Of a stretch of 64,000 nucleotides of DNA, positions 53,333 to 62,120 are shown in pieces. Location: the NCBI RefSeq assembly GCF_022605725.1, contig NC_065549.1, forward strand, positions 41,555,690-41,619,689, given 5' to 3'. The notes below the pieces were generated by a model that ran no database searches, was not told where the DNA came from, and was given only the letters and a program-made list of their open reading frames with translations. How positions within the stretch are numbered: position 1 is the stretch's first letter; each line of letters begins with the position of its first letter. The position numbers were made by a program, and so were the translations under genes. The DNA comes from Anthonomus grandis grandis. Taxonomy: Eukaryota; Arthropoda; Insecta; Coleoptera; Curculionidae.

Positions 53333-55360
53333 CAGGGTGTTTCAAATTCGAGCCACATCATTGGGATTTCAGAAACGGTAAGAGATACAGGGTCGGTTAA
53401 ATTGGGGCAAAGTTGCGTATTCTTATGCTTAACAAAATGCCGTTTTAAAATTTAAAAAATTCCGACTACGTACGAAGTTATTCGGAAAATACCGAAATTT
53501 TGGAAAATCGATTTTATTTTTTTGTGACGTTATTTGAAAACATATTTTAAAATAATTGACACTTTATTATTGTCACTTTTTCTCCTGTACCAGATGGCGT
53601 CGTCAAATTTAAAATCCGACGTTTCGTCTTTTGGCAACCATCATCAACTTTATTTTTTTAAATACGGCCCTGGAATTTTTTTTACTCATTTTAATTCCCG
53701 TTTTTATTCTTAGAGAAATGACATATCACATAGTTTAATTTTCCAATATTTTGATGTCAAAAATTTACTTTTATTAAAAAAAAGTTAATACTGTCCTGTC
53801 GTTTGAAATAAAAATTATCTTGATGTTGTTTTTCAATCAATAACATGGTAAAAATATTGCTAATATGTTATATTATATTTTCACAAATTTTTCTGCAGGC
53901 CTGATGTCTAAGTCTCCGGCTGAATAACTTGAAAATTCTTATTAGCAAAGATGGCTTTGAATTAGAAAAAAATGGACGACCATCTGTCATTAATTGTTTA
54001 TATCTGTTTGACATTTGGCTTTTTCGATATTTTGTGAAATCAAAAATGGTATTCTCCAGTAGCGAATAACGTGATATGGTCCAAATTTACTATTCTTTGA
54101 ATAGAAATTCGCAACGCTCCTGCCAACAATATCTGGAGCAATATCCAGAGCGCCCCCAACCTAATTATACGTATTTCGGAGCTTTGGACAGGAACCTTAG
54201 CCTCTATGGGAAGTTTCACTAAACCTCGAAATATGTATGGGACTTGAGTGCATCCTGAAACCGAGCAGGCGATTATTAATGCTGTAAGTTTTACAACGAT
54301 ATACTTTCACAATAACTTTTTATCAGATAGCTTTCGTTGAAGGTTACCCAAAATCCGCAAGGTTCAACCAGACAATTTTCCCGTGAATTGAATATGCTAA
54401 GTACCCGTATCAATAGAGTATTGAGAAAAAATCGCTATCGATTTTTAAATCATAATTTTCCTAATCAGTGGATTGGAAATCAAGGGGTGGTGCGCTGGCC
54501 AGCTAGAAGTCCCGATCTTTCCCCGTTGGATTATTTTCTTTGAGGCTATTTAAAGAACAGACTATTTAAGAACACCCCAAATGATATAAACATTTTACGT
54601 GCAAATTTATTGACAGAATTAAGGGGTATACGAGCCAGGACTATCCAGCGGGCAGTGTCTGAAAATTTACGTAGAAGGATACAGAAATGTATTGAGGTGC
54701 AGGGTCAACTATTTGAATATTTACTTTAAACTTAAAATATTGCATTTTTTCGCATTAAGTTCTATTATTTTTAGTTTGTGTTGTTCAACATACAAATTAG
54801 TAATAAATTATAGTTGTTACTATTGTTATTGTTAAAATTTAGTATAATATATCAAATTTATACTATTTTTACCATGTTAATAATTAAAAAATTTCGTCAA
54901 AAACATTGATTTATTCAATAAATGATTAACTTTTTTTTAATAAAAGTAAATTTTTGACATCAAAATATTGGAAAATTAAACTATGTGATATGTCATTTCT
55001 CTAAGAATAAAAAGGGGAATTAAAATGAGTAAAAAAAATTCCAGGGCCGTATTTAAAAAAATAAAGTTGATGATGGTTGCCAAAAGACGAAACGTCGGAT
55101 TTTAAATTTGACGACGCCATCTGGTAGAGGAAAAAAAGTGACAACAATAAAGTGTCAATTATTTTAACGATTTTATATTAAACGATTTTCCAAAATTTCG
55201 GTATTTTCCGAATAACTTCGTACGTAGTCGGAATTTTTTAAATTTTAAAACGGCATTTTGTTAAGCATAAGAATACGCAACTTTGCCCCAATTTAACCGA
55301 CCCTGTATCCCTTACCGTTTCCGTAATCCCAATGATGTGGCTCGAATTTGAAACACCCGG
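53333..55360 (+). mobile_element. Mariner-like element, 2.03 kb, with about 450-bp TIRs
   Basis: Left arm 53333-53789 and right arm 54925-55360 are inverted copies; the ends read CAGGGTGTTTCAAATTCGAG and, inverted, CCGGGTGTTTCAAATTCGAG. TA flanks both ends (53331-53332 and 55361-55362). The interior carries a deleted transposase gene. It inserted into the Penelope ORF, so it is younger than PLE4. Confidence 0.85.
54046..54729 (+). pseudogene. Mariner-like transposase, catalytic core deleted
   Basis: From ATG at 54046: MVFSSSE, a stop, then RDMVQIYYSLNRNSQRSCQQ and YLEQYPERPQPN (DNA-binding region). A shifted frame gives SFTKPRNMYGT and HPETEQAIINA. The open stretch 54337-54543 reads STRQFSRELNMLSTRINRVL, then jumps straight to WPARSPDLSPLDYF. 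About 150 residues with the first two catalytic Asp are missing. A TGA at 54541-54543 replaces the expected Trp before GYLKNRLFKNTPND. The C-terminus ends at 54729. Related to, but distinct from, the transposase at 30.1-31.1 kb. Confidence 0.75.
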
Positions 55361-55475
55361 TACTGTATCTGATACATTATCAGGAACAGTAAAATTGTGG
55401 CTCGAGGACAATAATTGTGTAGCAAAGGCCGACTTGGTCTCAATAGTATTAGTGTCTCTAAACTTATTCTGAACT
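55361..55475 (-). pseudogene. Penelope C-terminus, proximal part
   Basis: Sense frame: FRDTNTIETKSAFATQLLSS then SHNFTVPDNVSDTV, the block before KKLDLLE at 53330. Together with that part it gives the normal Penelope order once the mariner is subtracted. Confidence 0.7.
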
Positions 55476-55491
55476 CTAAACTTATTCTATT
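55456..55491. repeat. 17-bp tandem duplication
   Basis: CTCTAAACTTATTCT occurs twice in direct succession with a two-base spacer, within the Penelope arm. Confidence 0.6.
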
Positions 55492-55566
55492 GTGCTGTTT
55501 GTAGTCGATTTTTAAGGTACCAACTTTAAGGTTGTTATTATATTTAGTTTCTTTGTTTTTAATTTT

Positions 55567-55611
55567 TAGGTCTGATGATGCTCCTAATATGAGCGAAACA
55601 CGTGTAACCTA
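55567..55611 (+). ncRNA. Hammerhead ribozyme of PLE4, core intact
   Basis: Stem I TAGGT (55567-55571) pairs with ACCTA (55607-55611). CTGATGA is at 55572-55578. Stem II GCTC/GAGC (55580-55583 with 55591-55594) follows one unpaired T. GAA is at 55595-55597. Stem III is the 8-nt palindrome ACACGTGT (55598-55605), with A55606 as the cleavage nucleotide. Every invariant base is present. It lies on the strand opposite to the Penelope ORF, in the inverted arm. Confidence 0.75.
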
Positions 55612-55674
55612 CACATGTTAGATTTAATAAATACTTTTGAGACCGAGACTTTATGTAGTTCCCTTTAGATTATT

Positions 55675-55930
55675 TTCCTATGCATGATTAACATTAAGGC
55701 ATTGTTTCATGAAGCTGGGATTTGTTAGGTGTGTTAAATAGGACTTAAAAAAGATCGTTTGTTAATTTTTTCCTCCTGGGGCTCTGTTGTACGTATTATT
55801 TACTAGAAGGCTACTTTAATTGCTCATGGTCAAATTGTTGGTATAACTTCTGAGCCTTTATTGCACATCTTTGGAATGTTTGTTAGGTCATTGCCTGTTG
55901 CGTTTCTCAAGAACAATTGGACATAGTTAT
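55675..55930. other. No gene recognised
   Basis: Short spacer between two elements; AT-rich, no motif. Confidence 0.4.
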
Positions 55931-56062
55931 GCATAACGCGACCAAGCGCCAAATTCGAATTTTGGGTATTATTGCGCCATCTAACGGCCAAAGACTATAT
56001 TTATCTACAAAAAAATTCTTGAACGCTACAAATTTATAGTAAGGACATAATTTTAAGTTAAA

Positions 56063-56180
56063 CTAAGCGCCAAACGGTTAATAAAACTAGATGCATTTCG
56101 CATAAAGCGACTAAATGCCACGAAATTTTGCATTACCGAACCAAACGCTAAGATACTTGGTGCTTGGTTTAGTATTGCAA
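56063..56180. promoter_or_regulatory. Subterminal copies of the TIR motif
   Basis: Diverged copies of the terminal sequence: CTAAGCGCCAAACGG (about 56072), GCATAAAGCGACTAAATGCC (about 56100), GCATTACCGAACCAAACGCT (about 56130) and an inverted one, CTTGGTGCTTGGTTTAGTAT (about 56157). Repeated subterminal sites of this kind usually bind transposase in hAT, CACTA and P elements. Confidence 0.55.
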
Positions 56181-56412
56181 ATAGAAAAATAAAAAAAATA
56201 GATCCCTAATATCATTGGTCTCTTGTTTGTATTCTTATTTTTGTATTTTATTTATTTGTATTATTTTGGATGTGTCATTTAATGCACTAACGTCTGTTAG
56301 TGCACATGCAATTTTAAATTAGACTAGAGAAAGTGTGAGAACGTAGAGAATTTCTAGTGCTAAGGTTAATACTTGTTTAAAATTAAAAAATAGAGTTGAA
56401 GGAGTAAAAGAT

Positions 56413-57185
56413 ATGAGAGGAGTTGTTGGCGGCGGGAACAACAAAGTATCAGAAGATAAAGTTCAAGAAGTAATCCGACACATTGATCAATTTCCAAAAT
56501 ACAAGTTACATTATTCTAGGGAATAAACAAGCTGCATGTATCTACGATTGGATACTACATTAAACGTTATGTACAACCTGTACAAGGAAACATCAGAGAG
56601 CCCAATCTCATTTTCAAAATATAAAGAGATTTTTGTGAGTAATTTTAATCTTAAGAGAAAACCACTAAAAAGAGACACGCACGTCACAATACTTGCGACA
56701 AACTGGAAGTTTTGAAAAATACGACAAATCTTGAAGAGCAAAATGGGTATAAGATGGAAAAACAAAATCATTTTACTTTAGCTAGTGAGACGAGAAATGC
56801 AATGAATGCAGACAGAAAAAGGGCCGAGGAAGACGAACATTTTGAAGTACTCACCTTTGATATGGAAAAAACATTGCCTCTTTCTTGTATACCGACAAGT
56901 GTGGTCTTTTATAAAAGACAGCTCTGGTTATATAATTTGGGTATCCACACAGGAAAAAATAATAAAGGGCATTGTTATTTATGGCTGGAAGGTATGGCAG
57001 GTAGAGGGGCTCAGGAAGTGGGTTCCTGTTTACTTCGGCATGTAAAAGAAAATGCTGATATGGCTGCTTGTAAACATCTAATTTTATGGTCAGATAGCTG
57101 CGGTGTATGCGACAAATTTGGCGTGCGGTTCAGTTTTGTAAAATACAAACACCCAATAATATGTAAAAAGCATTACAAGACTTAG
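56413..57185 (+). pseudogene. DUF7869-like protein, candidate transposase
   Basis: Upstream part, from ATG at 56413: VQEVIRHIDQFPKYKLHYSR, a stop at 56524, YLRLDTTLNVMYNLYKETSE and SFSKYKEIFVSNFNLKRKPL. A frameshift near 56680 leads into the 157-codon open stretch 56712-57185, preceded in frame by CDKLEVLKN. That stretch has a charged helix, then LTFDMEKTLPL (D50), VVFYKRQLWLYNLGIH, GRGAQEVGSCLL and HLILWSDSCG (D128). This order (IesFPr..sHY, YL...l.v..mY..Y, FDlqk.LP, FY.RQLw.YN..IH, W.D...G) matches proteins annotated with DUF7869 in insects and cnidarians, as I remember them. The two Asp-containing strands would suit an RNase H-like nuclease. The C-terminus after D128 is replaced or truncated. 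Confidence 0.6.
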
Positions 57186-57665
57186 CGGCAATTTTTATCA
57201 TAACTTCTAAAATGTTTAATTTTTTGCTAAAAGCTTTTGTAGAATGATTTGAAATAGTGCCTTGTATATATCTTGCAAAAACCAGATCTTCATTCTAATT
57301 TATCTATTTTTAAGGCCACTTGAAACTTAATTGTGTTTTCCCAAAATTGTGATTTTGGCACTTGGTCGCGTTATGCATCACTGCGTCCATTTGTGAATTC
57401 CCCTTTATATTAGTTTGTTGGACGTGCAGATGGACCTTAACGCGGATTGACGTTAGATAGTTCCGTCACCCACTCTTTTTTCTTACAATTAATAGAGACT
57501 TTATCGAGTGTAAAAAGTAAAGTTGTTAACATGTAAGCCGGCACGCGAATAATTAAGAATGTTTTCCTATAATTTATTATTAATTAAAGTAATTATTCAA
57601 TATTTTCTATTTCAGTGTCATTTACTACAATTATACCAATACAGTTCATTGACAATAGTGTACTC

Positions 57666-57790
57666 TTAGAACATTGAAAAACTAGAATTAGGAAACAACA
57701 ACTTTATTTGAGTTCAACATGTGCGCAGGGGCAAGGGTGGTGTTTTGTTTACAAACATATTAACCGATTCTCTGTTTTCAAGTTTTCACA
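57666..57790 (-). repeat. Dispersed repeat shared with 26.35 kb
   Basis: See 26346-26480; here it forms the 3' end of the minus-strand RT remnant that follows. Confidence 0.6.
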
Positions 57791-58350
57791 TTTTCAATCT
57801 TAGTTCTAAGTACTAAGTTTGGAAACTTGTAAAGAGTGTCCATTAATATATTTTTATTTGCCATAACACAATGTCTAAAGTTGGGTATTAAAATACGTGA
57901 TTCAAAATGATTGATTCCATATGGTAATCTATAAAGCCAATACCCATTATTTTTCTCTATAAGCTGATGGATATGCTTAGTATTTACGTAGGCGTCCGCT
58001 AACGGTGGACTATTTTTGGTAATCAAATATTTTATTGTTAGATTGGATATTCCAAGCTTATGGATTTTTTCAATAAGGAAATTATTGCAAAACGATAAGT
58101 TTTTAAATAAAAATTTTTCAGCCAACATTTTTCTTTGTACACATAGAGGTGGCTCGTGAGTTTTACTAGCAAGGACTGTATTGGGGTAGAACGCAATGCT
58201 CCTGTAACCATTCTTAAAGCTTTATATTGGATACGATCGATATCTATACTTTATATAATCTGGTTTTGGTAGCAGAACCATAAAATATTGCTCCATTGTC
58301 TAGTAAGGATCTAGTAATAGCTCTATAAAACATATAAACATTCTTGTTAG
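57778..58350 (-). pseudogene. I/R1-group RT C-terminal region
   Basis: Sense frames: ITRSLLDNGAIFYGSATKTR (about 58310), DRIQYKALRMVTGALRSTPI QSLLVK (about 58225), then EPPLCVQRKMLAEKFLFK and a 116-codon open stretch 58128-57778 with KYLITKNSPPLADAYVNTKH. The iQ..aLR...GalrstP...Ll.E....PL..RR..L..K pattern is the thumb/C-terminal region of I and R1 elements. RNase H is absent. Confidence 0.7.
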
Positions 58351-58612
58351 ATAGGTACCTTTACTTTAATGAAGTACGTTAAAAAAACGCATAAAGATTT
58401 CATAAACGGTATAATATTGTTTATAATTTAAAGCATAATCTATTATTAATAAATATTTATATTGTTAATATTTTTCGTCGACGTCACTGGTAATGGTTTT
58501 TTGTGTTAATGGAATATCAACAAGCGCCAGTCAAAATAAGTGATAAATTTGTATGATATTATGAAAGGTTTTTTGCCATTTCTACATAAACATGTGGCAT
58601 CATTACATCAGA

Positions 58613-58685
58613 GATGTTGCAAGCAAACAAACTGTCTATAGTTCCACGGCAATACTAATTCTAGCGTTTTAATGTTCTAAGAGTA
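58613..58685. repeat. Dispersed 70-bp repeat, second copy
   Basis: Matches 52342-52415 over about 70 bp with scattered substitutions. Confidence 0.6.
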
Positions 58686-58708
58686 TACTTTTTGTATATT
58701 ATTATATA

Positions 58709-58769
58709 TATAATATTGATATACCTACTGCTAGATGAGCTCTCTAGCAGTAGGTATGTCAATATTATA
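58709..58769. repeat. Long hairpin, 27-bp arms
   Basis: Arms 58712-58735 and 58743-58766 are inverted copies with one mismatch in 24, extended by three more pairs outward, around the 7-nt loop TGAGCTC. AT-rich flanks. It could be a hairpin tip of a MITE, a cruciform-forming palindrome or a small-RNA precursor. Confidence 0.6.
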
Positions 58770-58799
58770 CTTTTTTGGCAATAGAGCATATTTTTATTT

Positions 58800-59690
58800 A
58801 ACTTGATTCTGAAAAAAAATAACTTTATTTGCCTGGAATAAATACCGATTTTAACTGCCTAGAATAAAATTAGAAATTATTCGACAATCCTGGACATAGT
58901 TTAAAAAAATGGCTTCAAATTCCTGGATGAAATAAACCAGTTTCAACTACTTGGAAAAAAATGGTTTCAAGGGTCTAGAATAGAAATATAAGAAATTATT
59001 TTAAAAGTCTAGGATGCAAAAAGTGTCCCACCGTTTCAGTATAAATAAAAAATTAATTTAAATACTAGGAAGAATTTTAAATTCACTTTAAATGCCTGAA
59101 ATAAATAAATAAAGCAAGATTTTAACTGCGTCGAAGAAAAGTATCCCATGCCCGGAATAAATTGTTAAATTGATTCAAAAAATTATTAAAAAACTCCGGA
59201 ATATATGTAGTTTAAGAAATGGGTTTAAAGTCTTGAAATATAGTTTAGATATCTAGAATATAAAAATAAGAAATATCTAAACAGTCCAAGAAATTATGCC
59301 TGGAATAAACTGAACAATGGTTTTAAATACCTGGAATAAAATGGAAAATGGCTCCAAAGGTTTAAAATATATAAAGAATTATTTTAAAATTCAGGATAGC
59401 AAGTGTCTTAACTATCCAACGTAAATATAAAATTCATTCAAATTTCAGGAAGAATTTTAAAATCGATTTGAATACTTGAAATAAAATTGAAAATGAGTCC
59501 AAAAGCGCAAAAAATAAAAAAAAATACTTTAAATGCCTGAAAAGAAATGGTTCTCAATGGCCGAAATAAATTGCAAAATTCCATTAATTGCATAAATATA
59601 ATAATAAAAGATAAAATTAAAAATTATTCAAAAATTCAGAAAATACTTTACAAGACTACTGGAATAGAATTTAAATATTTGGATATATTA
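58800..59690. repeat. Decayed tandem-repeat array
   Basis: Words such as TGCCTGGAATAAA(A), ACTTGGAAAAAAATGG and TCTAGAATA recur every 25-45 bp for almost 900 bp. A higher-order unit of about 378 bp is visible: AGAAATTATTTTAAAAGTCT at 58990 matches AGAATTATTTTAAAATTCAG at 59370, and the following 120 bp also correspond. It looks like an old AT-rich minisatellite or satellite. Confidence 0.6.
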
Positions 59691-59699
59691 TGAGATTCC

Positions 59700-60401
59700 G
59701 ACCACAAAATTTTATTCGTGTTTATTTACACCAAATTTCATCATCATTATACGTCCACATACCGAGTGATTCAAGTAATTTTAATTGAATATAAACCAAT
59801 AAAAATGGCACAGAAATGGCGTTTAAAAAAATCAAATAAAGCATGTCTGCCATCACGCTCTGCCTCGCGTCTTTTATCCTTAATTACTGGGAACCCTGGG
59901 AAAATTCGCCCTCACCTCTTCAGCACGACGCGGAGCCCTTTGTTTAGAATGAACTTCACAATTGACAGGTCGGATTTCATTAAAATAATTGCATCGTTAT
60001 TTCGGAATCTACCTGGTTCGTTCCTATTTGTCATGTTCTCCGAGGTCGGTGTAAATACTTGAAATCGATTTATAAAATATAATGCTTGCATTGAGTGCAC
60101 TTGGCATATATAATAAGATCCTTGCCCAATTTAAAGTAGCAAATATCTACCTTGCAAGTAAATTTTAGCCAATTGAACGATAGTTTTGGTGGACATTTGA
60201 TAGGTAGTTAAGTTTTTGCCTTTAGTCAAAGAACGTAATTAGGTTAAGGGGTGATATATTAGTTATGAAATTCACTGCTACCAGAGATAATGACGTAGTT
60301 TCTGTGATTCAAGAAAAAACAAGTCTTAAACAGCTCAATCATAAGCATTTTTTATTATTGAGTTGCTCGCTAAAAACTATTAGTGGCCAATTAACGGATA
60401 T
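59700..60401. other. No gene recognised, one GC-richer block
   Basis: About 59815-60055 is more GC-rich and open on both strands (114 codons plus strand to 60062), but the predicted proteins match nothing I know. Possibly old single-copy DNA. Confidence 0.3.
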
Positions 60402-61207
60402 CACGAACTTAATAAATATACCTGGACTGCCAATTCAATGAAAAGTAAATGACCTCTACTAGGGGGCCGTCATTTTGCGTGATTGTGTCCTTTCGATGTT
60501 GGTCATTCCGACAGATTTCAGTTGTGCCAATTGTAGTGAAACAAAACAATTAAAGTTTTTGGGAGGTTATGTTTACAAAAACAAAATATGTAGAAAGTTA
60601 CATTTAGTTAAGAATTTAAGATAGTTGCGTTAGATCTGCGATTTTTCTTGTACTTCCTTAAGAATTTCGTTAAAATTTATGAAAGAAAGTAATCCTCACC
60701 TAAAATGAGACAAAGTTTCAATTTATGCATGCACTTTAAAATATTTGTTGAATCAAAATATAGATGATTTTATGAGGGTTTCTAATTAGCAAGGGTTTAT
60801 ATAGTAAAAATAAAATGTATACATTATTCTATCATAAACACAGACAATTCACAATAATTCGGTTTTGAGAAGCAGTGAACCAAATACGTTTAAATAAGGA
60901 TGGTTATACATTATCCACGTATTAAATAAGGAGGAAGCTATATTGCCTGTTTCAGACGATATACCCAAGTCTCGTTTACAAATCGCCAAAAACTAGGCAA
61001 TCCGCTATACACACGCGTCAAACGTCAGCGTCGTCAACTTCATTACCGTTAACTAATATATTTTTTATTGGCAACACTGCAAATGTTCAGAGTGACCAAC
61101 ATCAAAAGGACACAACCACTAGAAAAATGGCGGCCACCAGGCAGTGGTCATTTTTGGGTATCGTGACCATATACATTAGCAGTCCAGGTATATTTATTAA
61201 GTTCGTG
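60402..61207. mobile_element. Non-autonomous DNA transposon with 8-bp target duplication
   Basis: The ends CACGAACTTAATAAATATAC... are inverted copies (30 bp nearly identical, weaker similarity to about 130 bp, including TTGTGTCCTTT.GATGTTGG). ACGGATAT flanks the element on both sides exactly (60394-60401 and 61208-61215). An 8-bp duplication with CA ends suggests the P or hAT superfamily. The 806-bp interior has no coding capacity. Confidence 0.8.
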
Positions 61208-61555
61208 ACGGATATTAATTAGAAAATGATATGAATGGAATTGGGTGACTGTCTTATTCGACATTTATAAATATACAATCGTAAGAGAAATCCTAAATCT
61301 GCTTCTGCAGGCGTTTCTACAGCCAAGTAATAACAAGACACTGACTTCCCGTTTTTGAGCAACAAAGACCCTGCTAGCATCGACACTTCCTTTCCAAAAC
61401 AATAACCCAAACCTCAGCATAGAATAAAGAGAATAAATTATTTTCAAGTTACTTCAGTCAAGGTATTTAAGCATTACTCTAAGTTAGTAACAGGCAAAAT
61501 TTATTTTGGTTCATACACTGGACACTCGTTCCGCCCTTGATTTTGGTCTATGAGC
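61208..61555. other. No gene recognised
   Basis: AT-rich spacer; short minus-strand open stretches without family resemblance. Confidence 0.35.
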
Positions 61556-61559
61556 AAGC

Positions 61560-62120
61560 CCAATATTCTAGTGCTGGTAGTCAAGGCAAAGTCCTATTGA
61601 AAAACCAATGTTTTTTCGTTTTGTCCTAACACAGTTAATCTTGTCTTTATTCAATACCTACTAAGCAGGTTTTGAAGGTCCATTCCTGTCCTGCCTCCAA
61701 CTGACCATTAAGTATGTTAAGAATTCCCACAACGAACAATTTTATATCAAATGTGTTTAGTCGATACTGTTCAGAATTCCAATCGTTAGGTCATTCACAT
61801 AGAAAATAAAGAGCAGTGGACTAGTAATACTACCTTGAGGTACACTCCAGTTAGAACCCTTTAACTGACACATGCTTTTTACCCCTCATTTTGATTGCAA
61901 CGCTTTGACTGTGATCAAACCAAGCACATAGAAGGAAATATAGGAATATTCCTAGAAAATAGTTACTATTTTCCAGAGCTTCCCAATTTTACCCCACAAA
62001 CGAGTCAATTAGAATCCTTCTTAATAAAATGGGAGATAATTTTTTAATAACTGGTACACGAGAGACGTTGAGAAAAAGGAGTTTCTATTCTTAGCACAGT
62101 TTACTGACAGACTTCAATAA
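61560..62120 (-). pseudogene. Non-LTR RT fragment with PQGS box
   Basis: Sense: HSQSVAIKMRGKKHVSVKGS near 61900, then SVPQGSITSPLLFIFYVNDL TIGIL near 61845-61790, the motif B block of Jockey/CR1-type RTs. The active-site FADD region after it is lost and stops abound. Confidence 0.65.

Larger units (their letters stand above)
52936..55674 (-). mobile_element. Penelope-like element 4, split by a mariner
   Basis: Inverted arms at 52936-53115 and about 55480-55674 share AATAATCTAAAGGGAA at the extreme ends and the tract GAGACCGAGACTTT. Between them lies a Penelope C-terminal ORF interrupted by a complete mariner-like element (53333-55360). Without the insert the element would be about 0.7 kb. 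The hammerhead of the left arm is partly deleted; that of the right arm is intact. Confidence 0.75.
55931..57376 (+). mobile_element. TIR transposon carrying a DUF7869-like protein
   Basis: The left end GCATAACGCGACCAAG/C/GCCAAA and the inverted right end GCATAACGCGACCAAG/T/GCCAAA match over about 36 bp with few differences. The dinucleotide AT flanks both ends, so the target duplication may be AT, or the palindrome ATGCAT may be part of the TIR. Further partial copies of the end sequence follow inside the left end. The only coding region is a DUF7869-like gene. I know of no named superfamily with this combination. Confidence 0.65.

Noticed and set aside
54284..54326. Possible intron in the mariner transposase (GTAAGT...ATCAG)
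   Set aside because: At 43 nt it is too short for a normal insect intron, the gene has frameshifts either side, and mariner transposases are usually intronless. More likely random sequence.
59718..60062. 114-codon plus-strand frame as a host gene
   Set aside because: Open on both strands in a GC-richer block, with no family resemblance and no supporting signals.
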